A DNA stretch of 64,000 nt from Parietichytrium sp. I65-24A. Its lineage: Eukaryota; Sar; Bigyra; Thraustochytrida; Thraustochytriidae. A program made the position numbers and the translations under genes. Positions 50,891 through 60,759 of the stretch are shown here, piece by piece; the stretch's first letter is position 1; each line of letters opens with the position of its first letter. A model generated the notes under the pieces. It was not told where the DNA came from, made no database searches, and worked only from the letters and a program-made list of their open reading frames with translations. The DNA lies in the NCBI GenBank assembly GCA_012862575.1, contig BLSF01000058.1, positions 220,666-284,665 of the forward strand. Direction: 5' to 3'.

Positions 50891-53584
50891 TCAAAGAATC
50901 TTCACACGGCCAAGCGCGGAGGGCTCCTGCACAATTCTGCCAATTCGCTGGACCGTCACATTAGACCCGGTGGCATTCATCTCCTCAATAAATTTGTCTG
51001 CCTTCGTTTCCGGCAGCGCCACGAGAAGGCCTCCAGCCGTTTGGGGGTCAAACAGCAAAGGGTACTTTGGGAGATTCACGGCTTCAGTCTGGTTTACAAT
51101 TGTATGCCGAAGTCGGTGATTCTCGGGCTGCAACGAGGAAAACACCCCAGCGCGGACGCATTCGAAGGCGCCATCCAAAAGAGGTACTTGGTCAAGCTCG
51201 ACTTCCGCAACGAGGCCATCCTCGCTTGCCTGCATCATTTCTGCGAGATGGCCGAGTAAGCCAAATCCGGTGATATCAGTGCAACAGTGCGCTTTGTGCT
51301 TCAGAGCCAGTGATCCGGCGTCAGCATTCGAGACAATCATTTGCTGCAGGGCTTGCTCGACCCAAATACCTTTTGCGAGAACTCTCATATCTGCGGCAAA
51401 GATGACTCCCGTGCCGATTTTCTTTGTGACTAGGAGTACATCGCCAGCTTTGACGCCTCCTTTGGAGAGGACGGCTCCATCGCGAGGAGGAACGCCGCTC
51501 ACGGATAGGCCAAAAGCTAGCTCGCTGCCTTCGCAAGAATGGCCACCTACGAGAGCACAATTGGTTTTCTTCAGCGCATCACAAGCTCCGGCCATCATCT
51601 GCGTGAGATCACCTTCCACAACATTCGGAGATGCGAATGGAACCACGGCGACAGCCATGGCAGTCACTGGCTGGGCTCCCATAGCATGGCAATCGCTCAA
51701 AGCATGATTTGCTGCAATCTGACCGAACACAAAAGGGTCGTCGATGAAGGACCTAAAAAAATCCACAGTCTGAACTACGAGGCTATTTTTGTTGCCTTTA
51801 TCAAACGCCACGACTGCACAGTCATCAGGATGGTCCAGACCGACGACCACCTCTGGCCGGGAGGGCGGAGTCAAATTTTCCATGACCCTGTCGAGGACCT
51901 TCTTTCCAACCTTTGCTCCACATCCACCGCAACGCATATGGGAAGCTTTCTTCAGTCTCTCGAGGTCGTCGGTCGATCCTGACTCGTCATCTGTGTCCAG
52001 CATAACTGGGAGCTGGCTGGAATAGCCGGCCATCCATTTGCGATCAATCCAGTCTTTCAATTTCCACACCCACTCGCCCTCAAGGGCCATTTCACCGCGC
52101 GAAGCGATCGCGTACCCATCGCCTGCTCCAATAATACCGAGAAACGAAGCTTGTGGCTTAAAGGGCAGAAGCTTGTGGTCTGAGCGCTTTGGTTGAAGCT
52201 GTTGCCGCACTGCTCGACGAATATTTTCGGCAAGCGGGGGGCCTTGGCGAACCGCAAAAACCCCAGCTTTGGGACGGGGGTGTGGGACTACGTTTGCGCA
52301 GTCGCCAGCGCCAAAAACGTGCTTTGTATTCTCAGACTCGAGGGTATCATTAACCCGCATAAATCCACCATCATCAACGGCAAACCCGGCCTCCGAGAGC
52401 CATTCCTGGGTGCGAGCGTTTGTGCACCATATGACTTCGTCCACCGACGTTGTCTGCCCATCGGCAGACGATAAGGTCGCACCTTCCAGCTTTGTCGCCT
52501 GGAAATTGAACAACACCTCAACTTGCCGCTTTTTAAGAATGTTGAGGAACTTTTTCTGCACAAGCTTACCATGAGATGGACAAACCTTGTCTCTGTTGCT
52601 GATCAAGACGAATTGGACCTTCAAAGGGATGTCTCTGGTAGAATTCCTTTCTAACAGCTCTTGGTTGATTCTGTGTTGCATGCAGAGAGTGAGCTCCACT
52701 CCACCCGCGCCTGCTCCAACAACTGCGATCCTAATGTTGTCTTTATCGGTCTCCGACAGAGATTCAAGCATTCTCTCCCATCGAGTGCTAAACCCCGAAA
52801 TCGGTTTCACTGGAGTGAGTGCTGGGGAGTTTCCTTTGGGCACCTGCGCATTCATTCGAGGCGAAGACCCAATGTCTATGGAGAGCACGTCATAACGAAT
52901 CGGCGGTCGCTCGCTTTGCTCCAAAAACACAGCCTTCTCATCACGATCCACCTTGCACACAGTTCCAATAATTAGGCGAACATTCGCAAACCGGCAAAGC
53001 CTGCCTAGGTCAATGTGGCACTCTTCCCGGGTGTAATGCCCTGCCACGTGGCCGGGGAGCATTCCAGAGTACGGCGTCTCTACACCGTTGCAGATTAGCG
53101 TCATCCTGACACCGGGCTCTGGATTCATGCCAAAGTTCTTGATCACAAATGCGTGAGAGTGGCCTCCTCCGACCAACACCACCTCTTTGACCACCGCGGA
53201 AGGCGGTGATTTCATCGTAGACATCCCTGCGGGACCATACTTCTTGCCTGTGAAGAAGGTCGCCATGCCAGCCCACCATGGCTTCGCCTGGAAGGCGGTG
53301 TCGACATGCGGCAGAGCTGTGGACAAGGCGTCCTTCGTTCCCAGCCTCGCGTCCAGAGCGGTCTCCATCAGGTGGTTGACCTCAATCTCCCACAAAAGCT
53401 TGTGTGTTTCTGCCTGGAACCAGAGCCAGGCTATTGGACCGACGTTGCCCACTGCCTCCACACTTGCTCCCAGTTGTCTGCGAAGAAGGACCAAGTTCAC
53501 ACCCAGCCAGTCTAGCCAGAAGAGGCCAGGCGCGCGAACTGTTCCGAACACGAGCCACTGCACCGATGAAACCACTGCGCCCAT
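50891..53584 (-). CDS. NADH-dehydrogenase-like oxidoreductase fused to selenide, water dikinase (SelD)
   Basis: This gene encodes 897 residues. Residues 1-110 are an extension with a hydrophobic N-terminus (VVSSVQWLVFG) and a Trp-rich helical part. Residues about 125-540 form a pyridine-nucleotide/FAD oxidoreductase: FAD loop VVLVGGGHSHAFV, NAD loop IAVVGAGAGGVEL, and FAD-contact HVFGAGDCA. From about 560 to the end is SelD, which makes selenophosphate from selenide and ATP for selenocysteine synthesis. The active-site motif is RCGGCGAKVGKKVLD, with catalytic Cys (a TGC codon, not Sec) and Lys. VGLDHPDDCAV, ALSDCHAMGA, ALVGGHSCEGSELAFGL, CCTDITGFGLLGHL and LFDPQTAGGLL follow in order. The start is the ATG at 53584; higher codons in frame are non-ATG. 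Fusions of this kind are known in bacteria and algae. It implies selenium use here. Confidence 0.93.
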   Translation of the reverse strand: MGAVVSSVQWLVFGTVRAPGLFWLDWLGVNLVLLRRQLGASVEAVGNVGPIAWLWFQAETHKLLWEIEVNHLMETALDARLGTKDALSTALPHVDTAFQAKPWWAGMATFFTGKKYGPAGMSTMKSPPSAVVKEVVLVGGGHSHAFVIKNFGMNPEPGVRMTLICNGVETPYSGMLPGHVAGHYTREECHIDLGRLCRFANVRLIIGTVCKVDRDEKAVFLEQSERPPIRYDVLSIDIGSSPRMNAQVPKGNSPALTPVKPISGFSTRWERMLESLSETDKDNIRIAVVGAGAGGVELTLCMQHRINQELLERNSTRDIPLKVQFVLISNRDKVCPSHGKLVQKKFLNILKKRQVEVLFNFQATKLEGATLSSADGQTTSVDEVIWCTNARTQEWLSEAGFAVDDGGFMRVNDTLESENTKHVFGAGDCANVVPHPRPKAGVFAVRQGPPLAENIRRAVRQQLQPKRSDHKLLPFKPQASFLGIIGAGDGYAIASRGEMALEGEWVWKLKDWIDRKWMAGYSSQLPVMLDTDDESGSTDDLERLKKASHMRCGGCGAKVGKKVLDRVMENLTPPSRPEVVVGLDHPDDCAVVAFDKGNKNSLVVQTVDFFRSFIDDPFVFGQIAANHALSDCHAMGAQPVTAMAVAVVPFASPNVVEGDLTQMMAGACDALKKTNCALVGGHSCEGSELAFGLSVSGVPPRDGAVLSKGGVKAGDVLLVTKKIGTGVIFAADMRVLAKGIWVEQALQQMIVSNADAGSLALKHKAHCCTDITGFGLLGHLAEMMQASEDGLVAEVELDQVPLLDGAFECVRAGVFSSLQPENHRLRHTIVNQTEAVNLPKYPLLFDPQTAGGLLVALPETKADKFIEEMNATGSNVTVQRIGRIVQEPSALGRVKIL

Positions 53585-54009
53585 GCCTTGACGACGCGTG
53601 CTTGCTACGTCTGCTGTCGAATTTACACAGCTCCTGCGGCCTCCAGCCCTTTCCGCAGTGCAGACTGTACAGACGCTTTTGCTCCGGAGTTTGCGCCCGG
53701 GGAATTTTTTGCAGAAGTCAAGTTTTAAGCAAGTAGGCAAGTGCACTCGTAGCCGCTCAGTTTAGTGTACACTAGCTACTAGACCCAGTGAGGAGGAAAG
53801 AGACAGGGCAATGACGTGACTTCTTTCGGAATGATGCTTGTTTGTTGTCGTGTCCACTTCTTACTGACAGTGAATTCTGGTTTTCATTCGAGAGATGATG
53901 TGAAACTTGCTAGTGCAGATTTCTTTTAATTGAAATCAAGGAGAGTTGAAGCTGAACAAAATTATGATGAGGCGGGAGGCTACGTTCCGCAAAAAAATAT
54001 GAGCTATGG
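53585..54009. other. short intergenic region
   Basis: About 425 bases between two minus-strand genes. The part 53585-53746 is an in-frame, ATG-less upstream extension of the SelD fusion and is probably leader. Nothing else coding is visible. Confidence 0.45.
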
Positions 54010-55026
54010 CTAGTATCGCTTCAACCACTTGTTCTTCACCAAGCGGTACTGCAGCCGAATTTGTGCAAACGGGTCCGAGCGGAGTTTAGGGTCAAAAATG
54101 TCAAATTGGGAAGTCTGCTCCAGGCGTTCGTAAAATAAAGCTGCCCAGGTCGCTGGAAGGAAAGCTTCCGCACAGGCCGGAGGCAACTTGTCTCGCATAG
54201 ATCTCGCGTGCTCAAAGTGAAGGTGCCCATGTGTGGCAAACTCAAAGACAGCCTCCTGAAGCGCCGACCGGGCTTCATCCATTTCCTTCTCGGCGAAGGA
54301 ATCCATTTCTAGCTTTTGAGTTTCGTTTCTCGCGCACGAATTCGACATTGAATTGCACTTTTCTGCATCACCTTCCTTTGGACGACTCTCCTCCAAGGCT
54401 TGATCTCCTATCTTGATAAACGCGCGTCTGCGAACCTTGTGCTTGGTCAATATATCATTAGGGATCCGTGTCTGCCCTTGGGCGTGAAAGTAAGGGACGC
54501 TGTTGAGTGCCGTGGCCACGCCAACAGCCTTGCCAATGTGGCTCGCCGCGTGGTCCGCTTCGTCTTCTCTAATACCCATAATTTCGAGGTTGAGATAGTA
54601 GAGCGATGCCACCGCGTTCTCACAATATCGGTCAAAGTCTTGCAAAGTCTCGAGCGCGGGCGCCTCCATATCTGCCTCACGCGCATCGACTAGTCTCTCC
54701 AGCCACCGAGAAGAGAGATCAAATCTTTGGACAGCCTCCTGGAGCTCCTTTGCGATTGGGTGCGCAGCGGTGCTACTTATGCTCGAGCTGGACAGTCTCG
54801 ACCCGGTCCCGTTGTCGCTCGCGTAGGAGACCATGTCCCTCCACCACTGGTAGCGTAACTTGGCGGTGGTTTCGCTGGCCACGTCCGCGACTCTGGACAC
54901 TTCCAAGTTGAACGCTCGAACCGCAAAGAACGCGCGTCTCTTGTCGTTCGCGAGCAGCAAACCTGCAAGGTACGCCCCGCGGTCGTACTTTGCCACGAGG
55001 CTGCGGCAAAACTCCGAGCCCAACAT
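54010..55026 (-). CDS. NDUFAF6: NDUFAF6-like complex I assembly factor (squalene/phytoene synthase family)
   Basis: This 338-residue protein matches human NDUFAF6 along its length. Shared blocks are YDRGAYLAGLLLANDKRRAFF, VRAFNLEVSRVADV, KLRYQWWRDMV, SRWLERLVDAREADM, YCENAVASLYYLNLEIMGI, DHAASHIGKAVGVATAL and HLHFEHARSMRDKLP. The fold is that of squalene/phytoene synthases, but as in NDUFAF6 the paired DxxxD catalytic motifs are not evident. It acts in mitochondrial complex I assembly and is probably matrix-side. A Ser/Lys/Glu-rich insert of about 50 residues (about 225-265) is specific to this protein. The start is the ATG at 55026. An obvious targeting peptide is not seen before FCRSLVAKYD, so an upstream start or exon is possible. 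It is divergently arranged with DNAJC21. Confidence 0.86.
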   Translation of the reverse strand: MLGSEFCRSLVAKYDRGAYLAGLLLANDKRRAFFAVRAFNLEVSRVADVASETTAKLRYQWWRDMVSYASDNGTGSRLSSSSISSTAAHPIAKELQEAVQRFDLSSRWLERLVDAREADMEAPALETLQDFDRYCENAVASLYYLNLEIMGIREDEADHAASHIGKAVGVATALNSVPYFHAQGQTRIPNDILTKHKVRRRAFIKIGDQALEESRPKEGDAEKCNSMSNSCARNETQKLEMDSFAEKEMDEARSALQEAVFEFATHGHLHFEHARSMRDKLPPACAEAFLPATWAALFYERLEQTSQFDIFDPKLRSDPFAQIRLQYRLVKNKWLKRY

Positions 55027-55667
55027 CTCCCTGCGTGGGCCCACTGGGGAAGGAACACTTTCGCTTTCCGAGCTACGTCTCGAGATCCCGCAATATCCCG
55101 CAATATCCCGCAGTCACACAGCTTGTCAGGAAACCTCCCTCTTTCCACTCTTTCCACTCTTTCCACTTTTTCCCTCGCTGCACTGTCTCTCTCCTCACTA
55201 TCCGACCGAGTATCTCCGAGTCCTCACTCTCCTCACTCTCCGCAACGTGACTCTGATATGCTCTGACAACTCTCCACTTCACTGACACACTCTGACCGCA
55301 AGTAACAGTAAGCAGGGCTAATCAAAACTCAATAATTACACTCCAGCTACTACTCCAAGAGGTAGTGCCCGAGTACGGCTTGGCTTGCCACTCAACGATT
55401 CCTATGTGGACCCACTGGATGGGTTCTAACGCTGTGGGTGTGGCTAGGTCGCACAGTAGCGGGGCGCGTAGGGGCGTGGTGGGAGGCACAGGAGAGGAGA
55501 GAGACACATGAGAGAGAGACATGAGAGAGAGATGAGAGGAGGAAGGCAAGTGAGGGTGGAAGGAGTGGAAGGAGTGGAAGGCATGTGGCGTAAGGAGCGT
55601 GAGGAGCGTGAGGAGACGGAGACTTAGACTTACGTGTTGGCTGGTGTTTTTGTTTTGAGAGTGCGCA
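55027..55667. promoter_or_regulatory. bidirectional intergenic region, NDUFAF6/DNAJC21
   Basis: This 640-bp interval separates two divergent start codons. On the side of each gene there is a short repeat that is purine-rich on that gene's sense strand. TTTCCACTC units lie at 55141-55170 (GAGTGGAAA for NDUFAF6). GGAAGGAGT and GAGCGTGAG units lie at 55556-55615 for DNAJC21. That it acts as a shared promoter is inferred. Confidence 0.5.
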
Positions 55668-57356
55668 ATGGCCGTGCAAAAATGCCACTACGAAGTGCTT
55701 GGCGTGGAGAGGGACGCTGACGCTGATGTTTTGAAGAAAGCGTACAGAAAGCTGGCGCTCAAGTGGCACCCGGACAAGAACCGCACGGAGGAAGCTGAGG
55801 CACGGTTTAAAGAGATCAATGCTGCATACGAGGTTCTCAGCGACCCGCAAGAGCGCGCCTGGTACGATGATCATCGTGAGGCCATTCTCAGGGGAGGTGA
55901 TGGGACGGAGGCAGACTCGCTTGCGCCAAATTTGTTCCGCTGGTTCAGCTCGAGCTGCTTCAATGGTTTCGGCGATGACGAGGGCGGTTTCTATGCAACT
56001 TATACAAGAGCTTTCGAGGAGATCGTGCAAGCCGAGACCGCGCGCGGGTCTGGAAGCAGACATGATGAGGCACCAAAGTTTGGGTCCAGCAAAGAAGATC
56101 TGGAGAATGTTAAAAAGTTTTATGCTTACTTTGAAGGGTTCAACACGTCCATGTCGTTCGGTTGGGCGGATGTGTACAACCCAAACGAAGTCGCTGCGAA
56201 TCGTTACCAGCGGCGTATGGTGGAAAAGGAGAATACCAAAGCGCGCTCTGCTGCCAAGAGAGAGTACAATGAGAACGTCCGTAGTTTGGCTAGATTTGTG
56301 AAGAAGAGAGATAAGCGCGTCATTCAGATAGCTATCGAGCGGCAAAAGGCGCAAGAGGAGAGAGAAAAGGCCAGGCTTGATGCCCTTGAAGAAAAGCAAC
56401 AGCGCCGTCGCGAGGCTCGCGAGGCATGGCTTGAGATACAAGAGGAAGAGGAGAGGCGGATTGCCGAGATGGAAGCCGAGACCGGTCAGAAGGTCTTTCG
56501 CCTTGCAGAGGAGCATGAAGAGCAGGCTAAACAGGGAAATGACAATGATGGTGACTCCGAGGAAGAGGACGAACAATCTGCGTGTATATGGAAGTGTGAA
56601 ATATGCTCCAAAACATTCAAGTCGGGGAAGCAGTTCCACAATCACGAAAAATCCAAAAAGCATGTCGAAGCCGTCAAGAAACTCGAGAAGCAGCTCCGGG
56701 CAGAGGAAGCGCAAATGAGAAAGCTCCAAGAGCAGGAAGAGGAAGAAGCTCGGCGAAGGGCTGAGAGCGAAGGTGCCTCCTCCGTGGAAGAAAACCCCGA
56801 CTTTGTCGTTGCTGAAGCCGAGGAACCGAAGACAGGCAATGAGGAGCAAGGATCTGGGGACGAGTCGGGCGTGGAGGATAGTGATAGTGATAGCGAAGTA
56901 GACTTTGGGGCATTTGGCAAGTTTGCACAAGACTCCTCGGAGGGAGAAGAAGAAGAAGACGATGATGACGATGATGATGATAATAATGATGTCGAAGATT
57001 CTGGGGATGTTGACGGCGCGGAGAGAAATAGCGGCCAAATGGTTGACGTTGTTGAGTCTCAAAAGAGGGAAGATGAAAGCGCGAAAGCTTCGGAATCCGA
57101 CAACGAATCTGGCGCTGCGGCTCAGCTTCCCTCAGCGGAGGATGAGGAAGTGCACATCATTCATACTGGCGGAGGAGGTGAAGCGGGCGATGAAGAACCA
57201 GAGGCGAACGGCGCATTTTCTTGTAGCACTTGCAACGAAACCTTCGGTACTCGAAATAAACTCTTCAAACACATCAAAAAGACCAATCACGCTGCGCCAC
57301 TTCAACCTGCTCCTGAATCTGGCAAGAAGAAAAAGAAGGGCAAGAAACGCGGATGA
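55668..57356 (+). CDS. DNAJC21: DnaJ homolog subfamily C member 21-like (ribosome biogenesis co-chaperone)
   Basis: This gene encodes 562 residues. A J domain (residues 4-72) has [13 protein letters not shown], the HPD motif in LKWHPDKNR, and [14 protein letters not shown]. The next segment carries the DNAJC21/JJJ1 block ([17 protein letters not shown], then [40 protein letters not shown]). A long charged coiled-coil follows, then a C2H2 zinc finger ([25 protein letters not shown]), an acidic Asp/Glu-rich stretch with a long GAT/GAA run, and a second C2H2 finger near the end ([16 protein letters not shown]). The tail is lysine-rich ([10 protein letters not shown]). JJJ1/DNAJC21 stimulates Hsp70 to release factors from late cytosolic pre-60S particles. 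The order of all modules matches, so the assignment is strong. Confidence 0.94.
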   Translation: MAVQKCHYEVLGVERDADADVLKKAYRKLALKWHPDKNRTEEAEARFKEINAAYEVLSDPQERAWYDDHREAILRGGDGTEADSLAPNLFRWFSSSCFNGFGDDEGGFYATYTRAFEEIVQAETARGSGSRHDEAPKFGSSKEDLENVKKFYAYFEGFNTSMSFGWADVYNPNEVAANRYQRRMVEKENTKARSAAKREYNENVRSLARFVKKRDKRVIQIAIERQKAQEEREKARLDALEEKQQRRREAREAWLEIQEEEERRIAEMEAETGQKVFRLAEEHEEQAKQGNDNDGDSEEEDEQSACIWKCEICSKTFKSGKQFHNHEKSKKHVEAVKKLEKQLRAEEAQMRKLQEQEEEEARRRAESEGASSVEENPDFVVAEAEEPKTGNEEQGSGDESGVEDSDSDSEVDFGAFGKFAQDSSEGEEEEDDDDDDDDNNDVEDSGDVDGAERNSGQMVDVVESQKREDESAKASESDNESGAAAQLPSAEDEEVHIIHTGGGGEAGDEEPEANGAFSCSTCNETFGTRNKLFKHIKKTNHAAPLQPAPESGKKKKKGKKRG

Positions 57357-57778
57357 CACTTGTCGTCCCGCGTCGAAATAACTTAAGAATAAGAATAACA
57401 TAGCGCACTTTACTACTATCACAAATGTTCTGGAGAGAGCACTACTAACAGTGATTAATATACTCTGTAATCAGTAGTAGGATGCAACCGCTAACGCCAC
57501 TGTGCACGTCTACTCGATCAGAATTTAGAATAGGATGAATTGACAACAATCGTAAGAGTGCGGAAAGAGTGGGAAAGTAGGGAAAGTAGGGAAAGTGTCA
57601 AGAGTGCCAAGTGGCAGTAACGCTGTGTCCTCGAGGCAGATAGGCAGACAGGCAGATAGGCAGAAGCAGACTTTGTGTTTAAGGAAACTGACCGAGTCGC
57701 TGCAGCAGGCAATCTCGTAGGGAGATAGCTTCTGGCAAAGGGTGCAAGGAGAAGACTTGAGTTGGACAAAGGTGCAAG
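57357..57778. other. intergenic region with GGAAAGTA repeats
   Basis: About 420 bases between DNAJC21 and EMC7. GGAAAGTA units are at about 57566-57598 and AGGCAGA(T/C) units at about 57633-57664, both purine-rich on the sense strand of the following gene. Confidence 0.55.
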
Positions 57779-58372
57779 ATGGTGGTGCTCGCTGCTCTGG
57801 TCGTTGCTGCGATGCTCGTTGCCGCGCAGGCGGAGACGATCACGGGCAAAGTGCGCCTCCCGGACGGGGGCTCCTTAGCGTCCGCCAAAATTCTGCTTAA
57901 TGGTGGGCAGTACCAAACTCTGACTCGTGTGGACGGGCGCTTTGCTTTTGAGAACGTGCCAGCCGGGAGCTATTCTCTCGAGGTCGCCACCCCAATCCTT
58001 ACGTTCCCCCTGTACTCTTTGACCGTAGATGACGATGGCAAAGCCAAAGTGTCCTTTTACAACCAAAAGGGTCAGCCCGTCGACATTCTTCAGCCTTTCA
58101 GGCTAGATCCTGCTGCGGTCCCAACGTACTTTGAGCCACGCAAACAGATGAATATTCTGGCGATGTTTATGAACCCCATGGGTCTCATGATGTTGTTCAT
58201 GGGTGTCACGGCCTTTATCGTGCCAAAGATGATGGACAATATGGATCCTGAGGAGCTCAAGAATGTGCAGGCTCAAATCAAGAAGAACCAGGAATCGCAA
58301 GCTGATATGGGGTCTTTTATGAAGGGCTTTGGCCTGGGAGGAGACGATGGCGCGGACTCGGACTCGGATTAG
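57779..58372 (+). CDS. EMC7: ER membrane protein complex subunit 7
   Basis: This 197-residue type I membrane protein has a signal peptide at 1-18 (LAALVVAAMLVAAQA). A lumenal beta-sandwich follows (about 20-110), with ITGKVRLPDG, LLNGGQYQTLTRVDGRFAF, VPAGSYSLEV and FPLYSLTVDD. The conserved EMC7 signature comes next (YFEPRKQMNILAMFMNPMGLMMLFMG), continuing as one membrane helix and FIVPKMMDNMDPEE. The cytosolic tail ends in an acidic DSDSD. EMC7 is a peripheral subunit of the complex that inserts tail-anchored and multipass proteins into the ER membrane. The start is the first ATG, matching the usual signal peptide position. Confidence 0.92.
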   Translation: MVVLAALVVAAMLVAAQAETITGKVRLPDGGSLASAKILLNGGQYQTLTRVDGRFAFENVPAGSYSLEVATPILTFPLYSLTVDDDGKAKVSFYNQKGQPVDILQPFRLDPAAVPTYFEPRKQMNILAMFMNPMGLMMLFMGVTAFIVPKMMDNMDPEELKNVQAQIKKNQESQADMGSFMKGFGLGGDDGADSDSD

Positions 58373-58611
58373 TCAGCGATCAAATCTTGTGCGTAGTTGT
58401 CGATTTTAACATAATGGCTGAGACGTTTGTGATTTTTTCTTACTGTTAATTAATCGAGGCTTTCATGCAACTCTCATTGTCGCTCTTTGTATGATATTTT
58501 GAACATTGTTGTTTCTTGCTTTCGCTACAGTATATAGAGCTTGCGGCTCGTCATCATATATACAGGAAAACTGGGCAACTGGCCCTTTCTTTCACCAACC
58601 ACGTGGAAATT

Positions 58612-60231
58612 CTAGGCCTCCTCAGAATTTTCTCTAATAGCTTCTCTTGCCAGAGCCGCAAAGAGTGGCTCAGCGCGCCGTCTCGCATGGCGACCACAGT
58701 AGATTGCTGCGAGCATACAAGGAAAGCCGCCCAATTGGAACGATAAAGCAGGATACGCCTGCAAGTGACTAAAGAGAATGCCATACACCAAGTTTCCAAG
58801 CGCCACTGCGGCTAGACTGACTGCCCCAGTATTCGCCAAAAGTTCTCCAGTCTCTTCCTTTGGCGCGAGACCTGTGAGCACCTGCATTAAAGCCGGAAGG
58901 CAACCTAACGAGGAGAATAAGAACCCAACGCCGACAAAGACGAAGGCAGAATCCAGCACAGCAAAGCAGAAACTGAACATCCCGACACATGCGAGACACA
59001 AGGACGCAGCCAAAACCGTGAAGGGGCCCAGTCTGGGGATAAGCGAGAAAGACATTAGCAGACTAACTACCGCGACTGGGGACAAGGTCACAAAGACAAT
59101 TGTGCTGTAGGTTTGAGTCCACCTGTATTCGGCTACGGTGAATGCCTGGAGGGTCGACAAGCTTGCAACGGAAAAGACGAAGAAGAATATTGTCTGCGCC
59201 ACCCAGCGGATTGCAGGCTTTTCTACTAGGATGGTCACAAGCCGCAGAGGACTAGCTTTGTACCACTGCCATTCTTGCGGTTCGTGCAGTGTTTCCGGAA
59301 AGGAAATTGCCAGAAACAAAGTGAATATGGCTGTGATAAATGAGTACCAAGCCCATGGAATCAAGTACATGTCTAGATTTCTGGAAACCACCGTAGACAC
59401 GACGAGTACAAGACCAATGCTGTGCGCAACTCCTTGAGCGACATTCAGAGCACCATACGCATGGCTGTCGTGGTCCACGCTACTGGATGCCATTCCTTTG
59501 TGCTGCAGGTCTCGAATTGAGGCGTGCACGGAGGCCAAAAACACTCCCGTGGCTCCTTGGAAAATCGAACCCCCTATAATGAGAACTCGAGAGAAGAGAC
59601 CGGCCCCATATTCTGCGGCAACGAAAAAGCATGCTCCTTGAACAAACATCCCCATCATACCGAGTTTGATTCCAAATCTGCGTCCGAAGCAGTCGATAGC
59701 GTGTCCTAGAGCTGGAAGAACAAGACAATGCACTGCCTGATCTAGCCCTTCCGCCAGTCCCTTCACGAGCTGCGCCTCGCGCGCAACCAAGTTTAAATCC
59801 GAGCAGTACCTCGATCCAGACCATTCCTCTGAATGAGGGTTGGCAGCAACTATGGAACTGTTACACTCGATTGTCGTGCGCAGGAATGGAAAGAACGCAA
59901 CGGAGCGAAAGGTTCCCAAAAGCCCGTACAAACCTACAGCAACAAGCTGCACCCTGATATCTTTCCCCGTATTCCACACATGGCGAGCAGTGCTAATTGC
60001 TGTGTCAGCCTCCAGCAACCCTGCCTTCTCCCCTTCGTCGCCCATGTTTTGCCGTTCCCGTGCAGTGCCGCCCAAGCTTTGGACGCTTGTCCGCGCTCCA
60101 ACAAATTGTCTTCGTGAACAGGCGAAGCCCTCAAACGGACGGAGCGGCTGCAAAGCAAGCGGTTCCCCGACCCTCTTTGTTTGGCGTACCTTTCGACCTT
60201 TCGTGTTGTCTTCTATCTCAGAAATTGTCAT
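58612..60231 (-). CDS. major facilitator superfamily transporter
   Basis: This gene encodes up to 539 residues with about 11-12 membrane helices. An MFS motif-A-like loop (GHAIDCFGRRFGIKLG) lies between TM2 and TM3, as expected. The first helix is near residue 95 (VQLVAVGLYGLLGTF). Other clear helices are LFSRVLIIGGSIFQGATGVFL, SIGLVLVVSTVVS, FVTLSPVAVVSLLMSFSL and FTVLAASLCLACVGMFSF. The substrate cannot be told from sequence. The longest ATG frame starts at 60231. A second ATG at 60045 (MGDEGEKAGLL) gives 477 residues and looks at least as plausible, because the extra 62 residues are low in conservation features and contain a donor-like GTACGC. The C-terminus is short and cytosolic. Confidence 0.8.
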   Translation of the reverse strand: MTISEIEDNTKGRKVRQTKRVGEPLALQPLRPFEGFACSRRQFVGARTSVQSLGGTARERQNMGDEGEKAGLLEADTAISTARHVWNTGKDIRVQLVAVGLYGLLGTFRSVAFFPFLRTTIECNSSIVAANPHSEEWSGSRYCSDLNLVAREAQLVKGLAEGLDQAVHCLVLPALGHAIDCFGRRFGIKLGMMGMFVQGACFFVAAEYGAGLFSRVLIIGGSIFQGATGVFLASVHASIRDLQHKGMASSSVDHDSHAYGALNVAQGVAHSIGLVLVVSTVVSRNLDMYLIPWAWYSFITAIFTLFLAISFPETLHEPQEWQWYKASPLRLVTILVEKPAIRWVAQTIFFFVFSVASLSTLQAFTVAEYRWTQTYSTIVFVTLSPVAVVSLLMSFSLIPRLGPFTVLAASLCLACVGMFSFCFAVLDSAFVFVGVGFLFSSLGCLPALMQVLTGLAPKEETGELLANTGAVSLAAVALGNLVYGILFSHLQAYPALSFQLGGFPCMLAAIYCGRHARRRAEPLFAALAREAIRENSEEA

Positions 60232-60759
60232 TCTGTCAAACTCTTGTCAGCACTCGTTACATCTCGTTACTCTCTTATAACTCTTACCGCTCCTTGAGCC
60301 TCTTGGTTGATCATACTCCATACTCCATTCAATGGTTACCATAAACATTAATGTGTCGCATTAGCACTATAGCGCAGTCGCTAAATTTATCTCTTGCTTG
60401 CTAGTTAGGCACTAATAGAGAGCGAGGTAGCAGCACTAAGCTCCTCTTATCGAGTACCATGCGCTGTCTGTCAGTGAGTGGAGCGCCACACTCCGCACAC
60501 AGTGGCACTGCACAAGTGGAGCTGAACAAGAACGATGCTGAACGTGCTGAACGGAGTTGGTGAAGTTGAGCACTCGTAGAAAGAACTGAGGATACAGGAT
60601 TCAGGATACAGGATCGTGGCCGCTTGAGCTCGAACTGTAAATTCAGCGTCCAGCAAGAGAGCTGGTCTCAGGGTCCCAAAAACTTTCTTGGCACCGCAAG
60701 CAGACCAGTCCGGGTCGCTTCGAGCGGCTCTGGGCCACGCACTCACAGTGTATTGAGGA
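60232..60759. other. region between divergent MFS and GUF1 genes
   Basis: About 530 bases with no coding frame I support. An AGGATACAGGATTC-type tandem repeat is at about 60588-60613, about 150 bp before the GUF1 start. Confidence 0.5.

Noticed and set aside
55392-57062. 556-codon antisense frame opposite DNAJC21
   Set aside because: It arises because the Lys/Glu/Asp-rich sense codons read as Leu/Phe/Ser on the other strand. No motif is present and the sense gene is certain.
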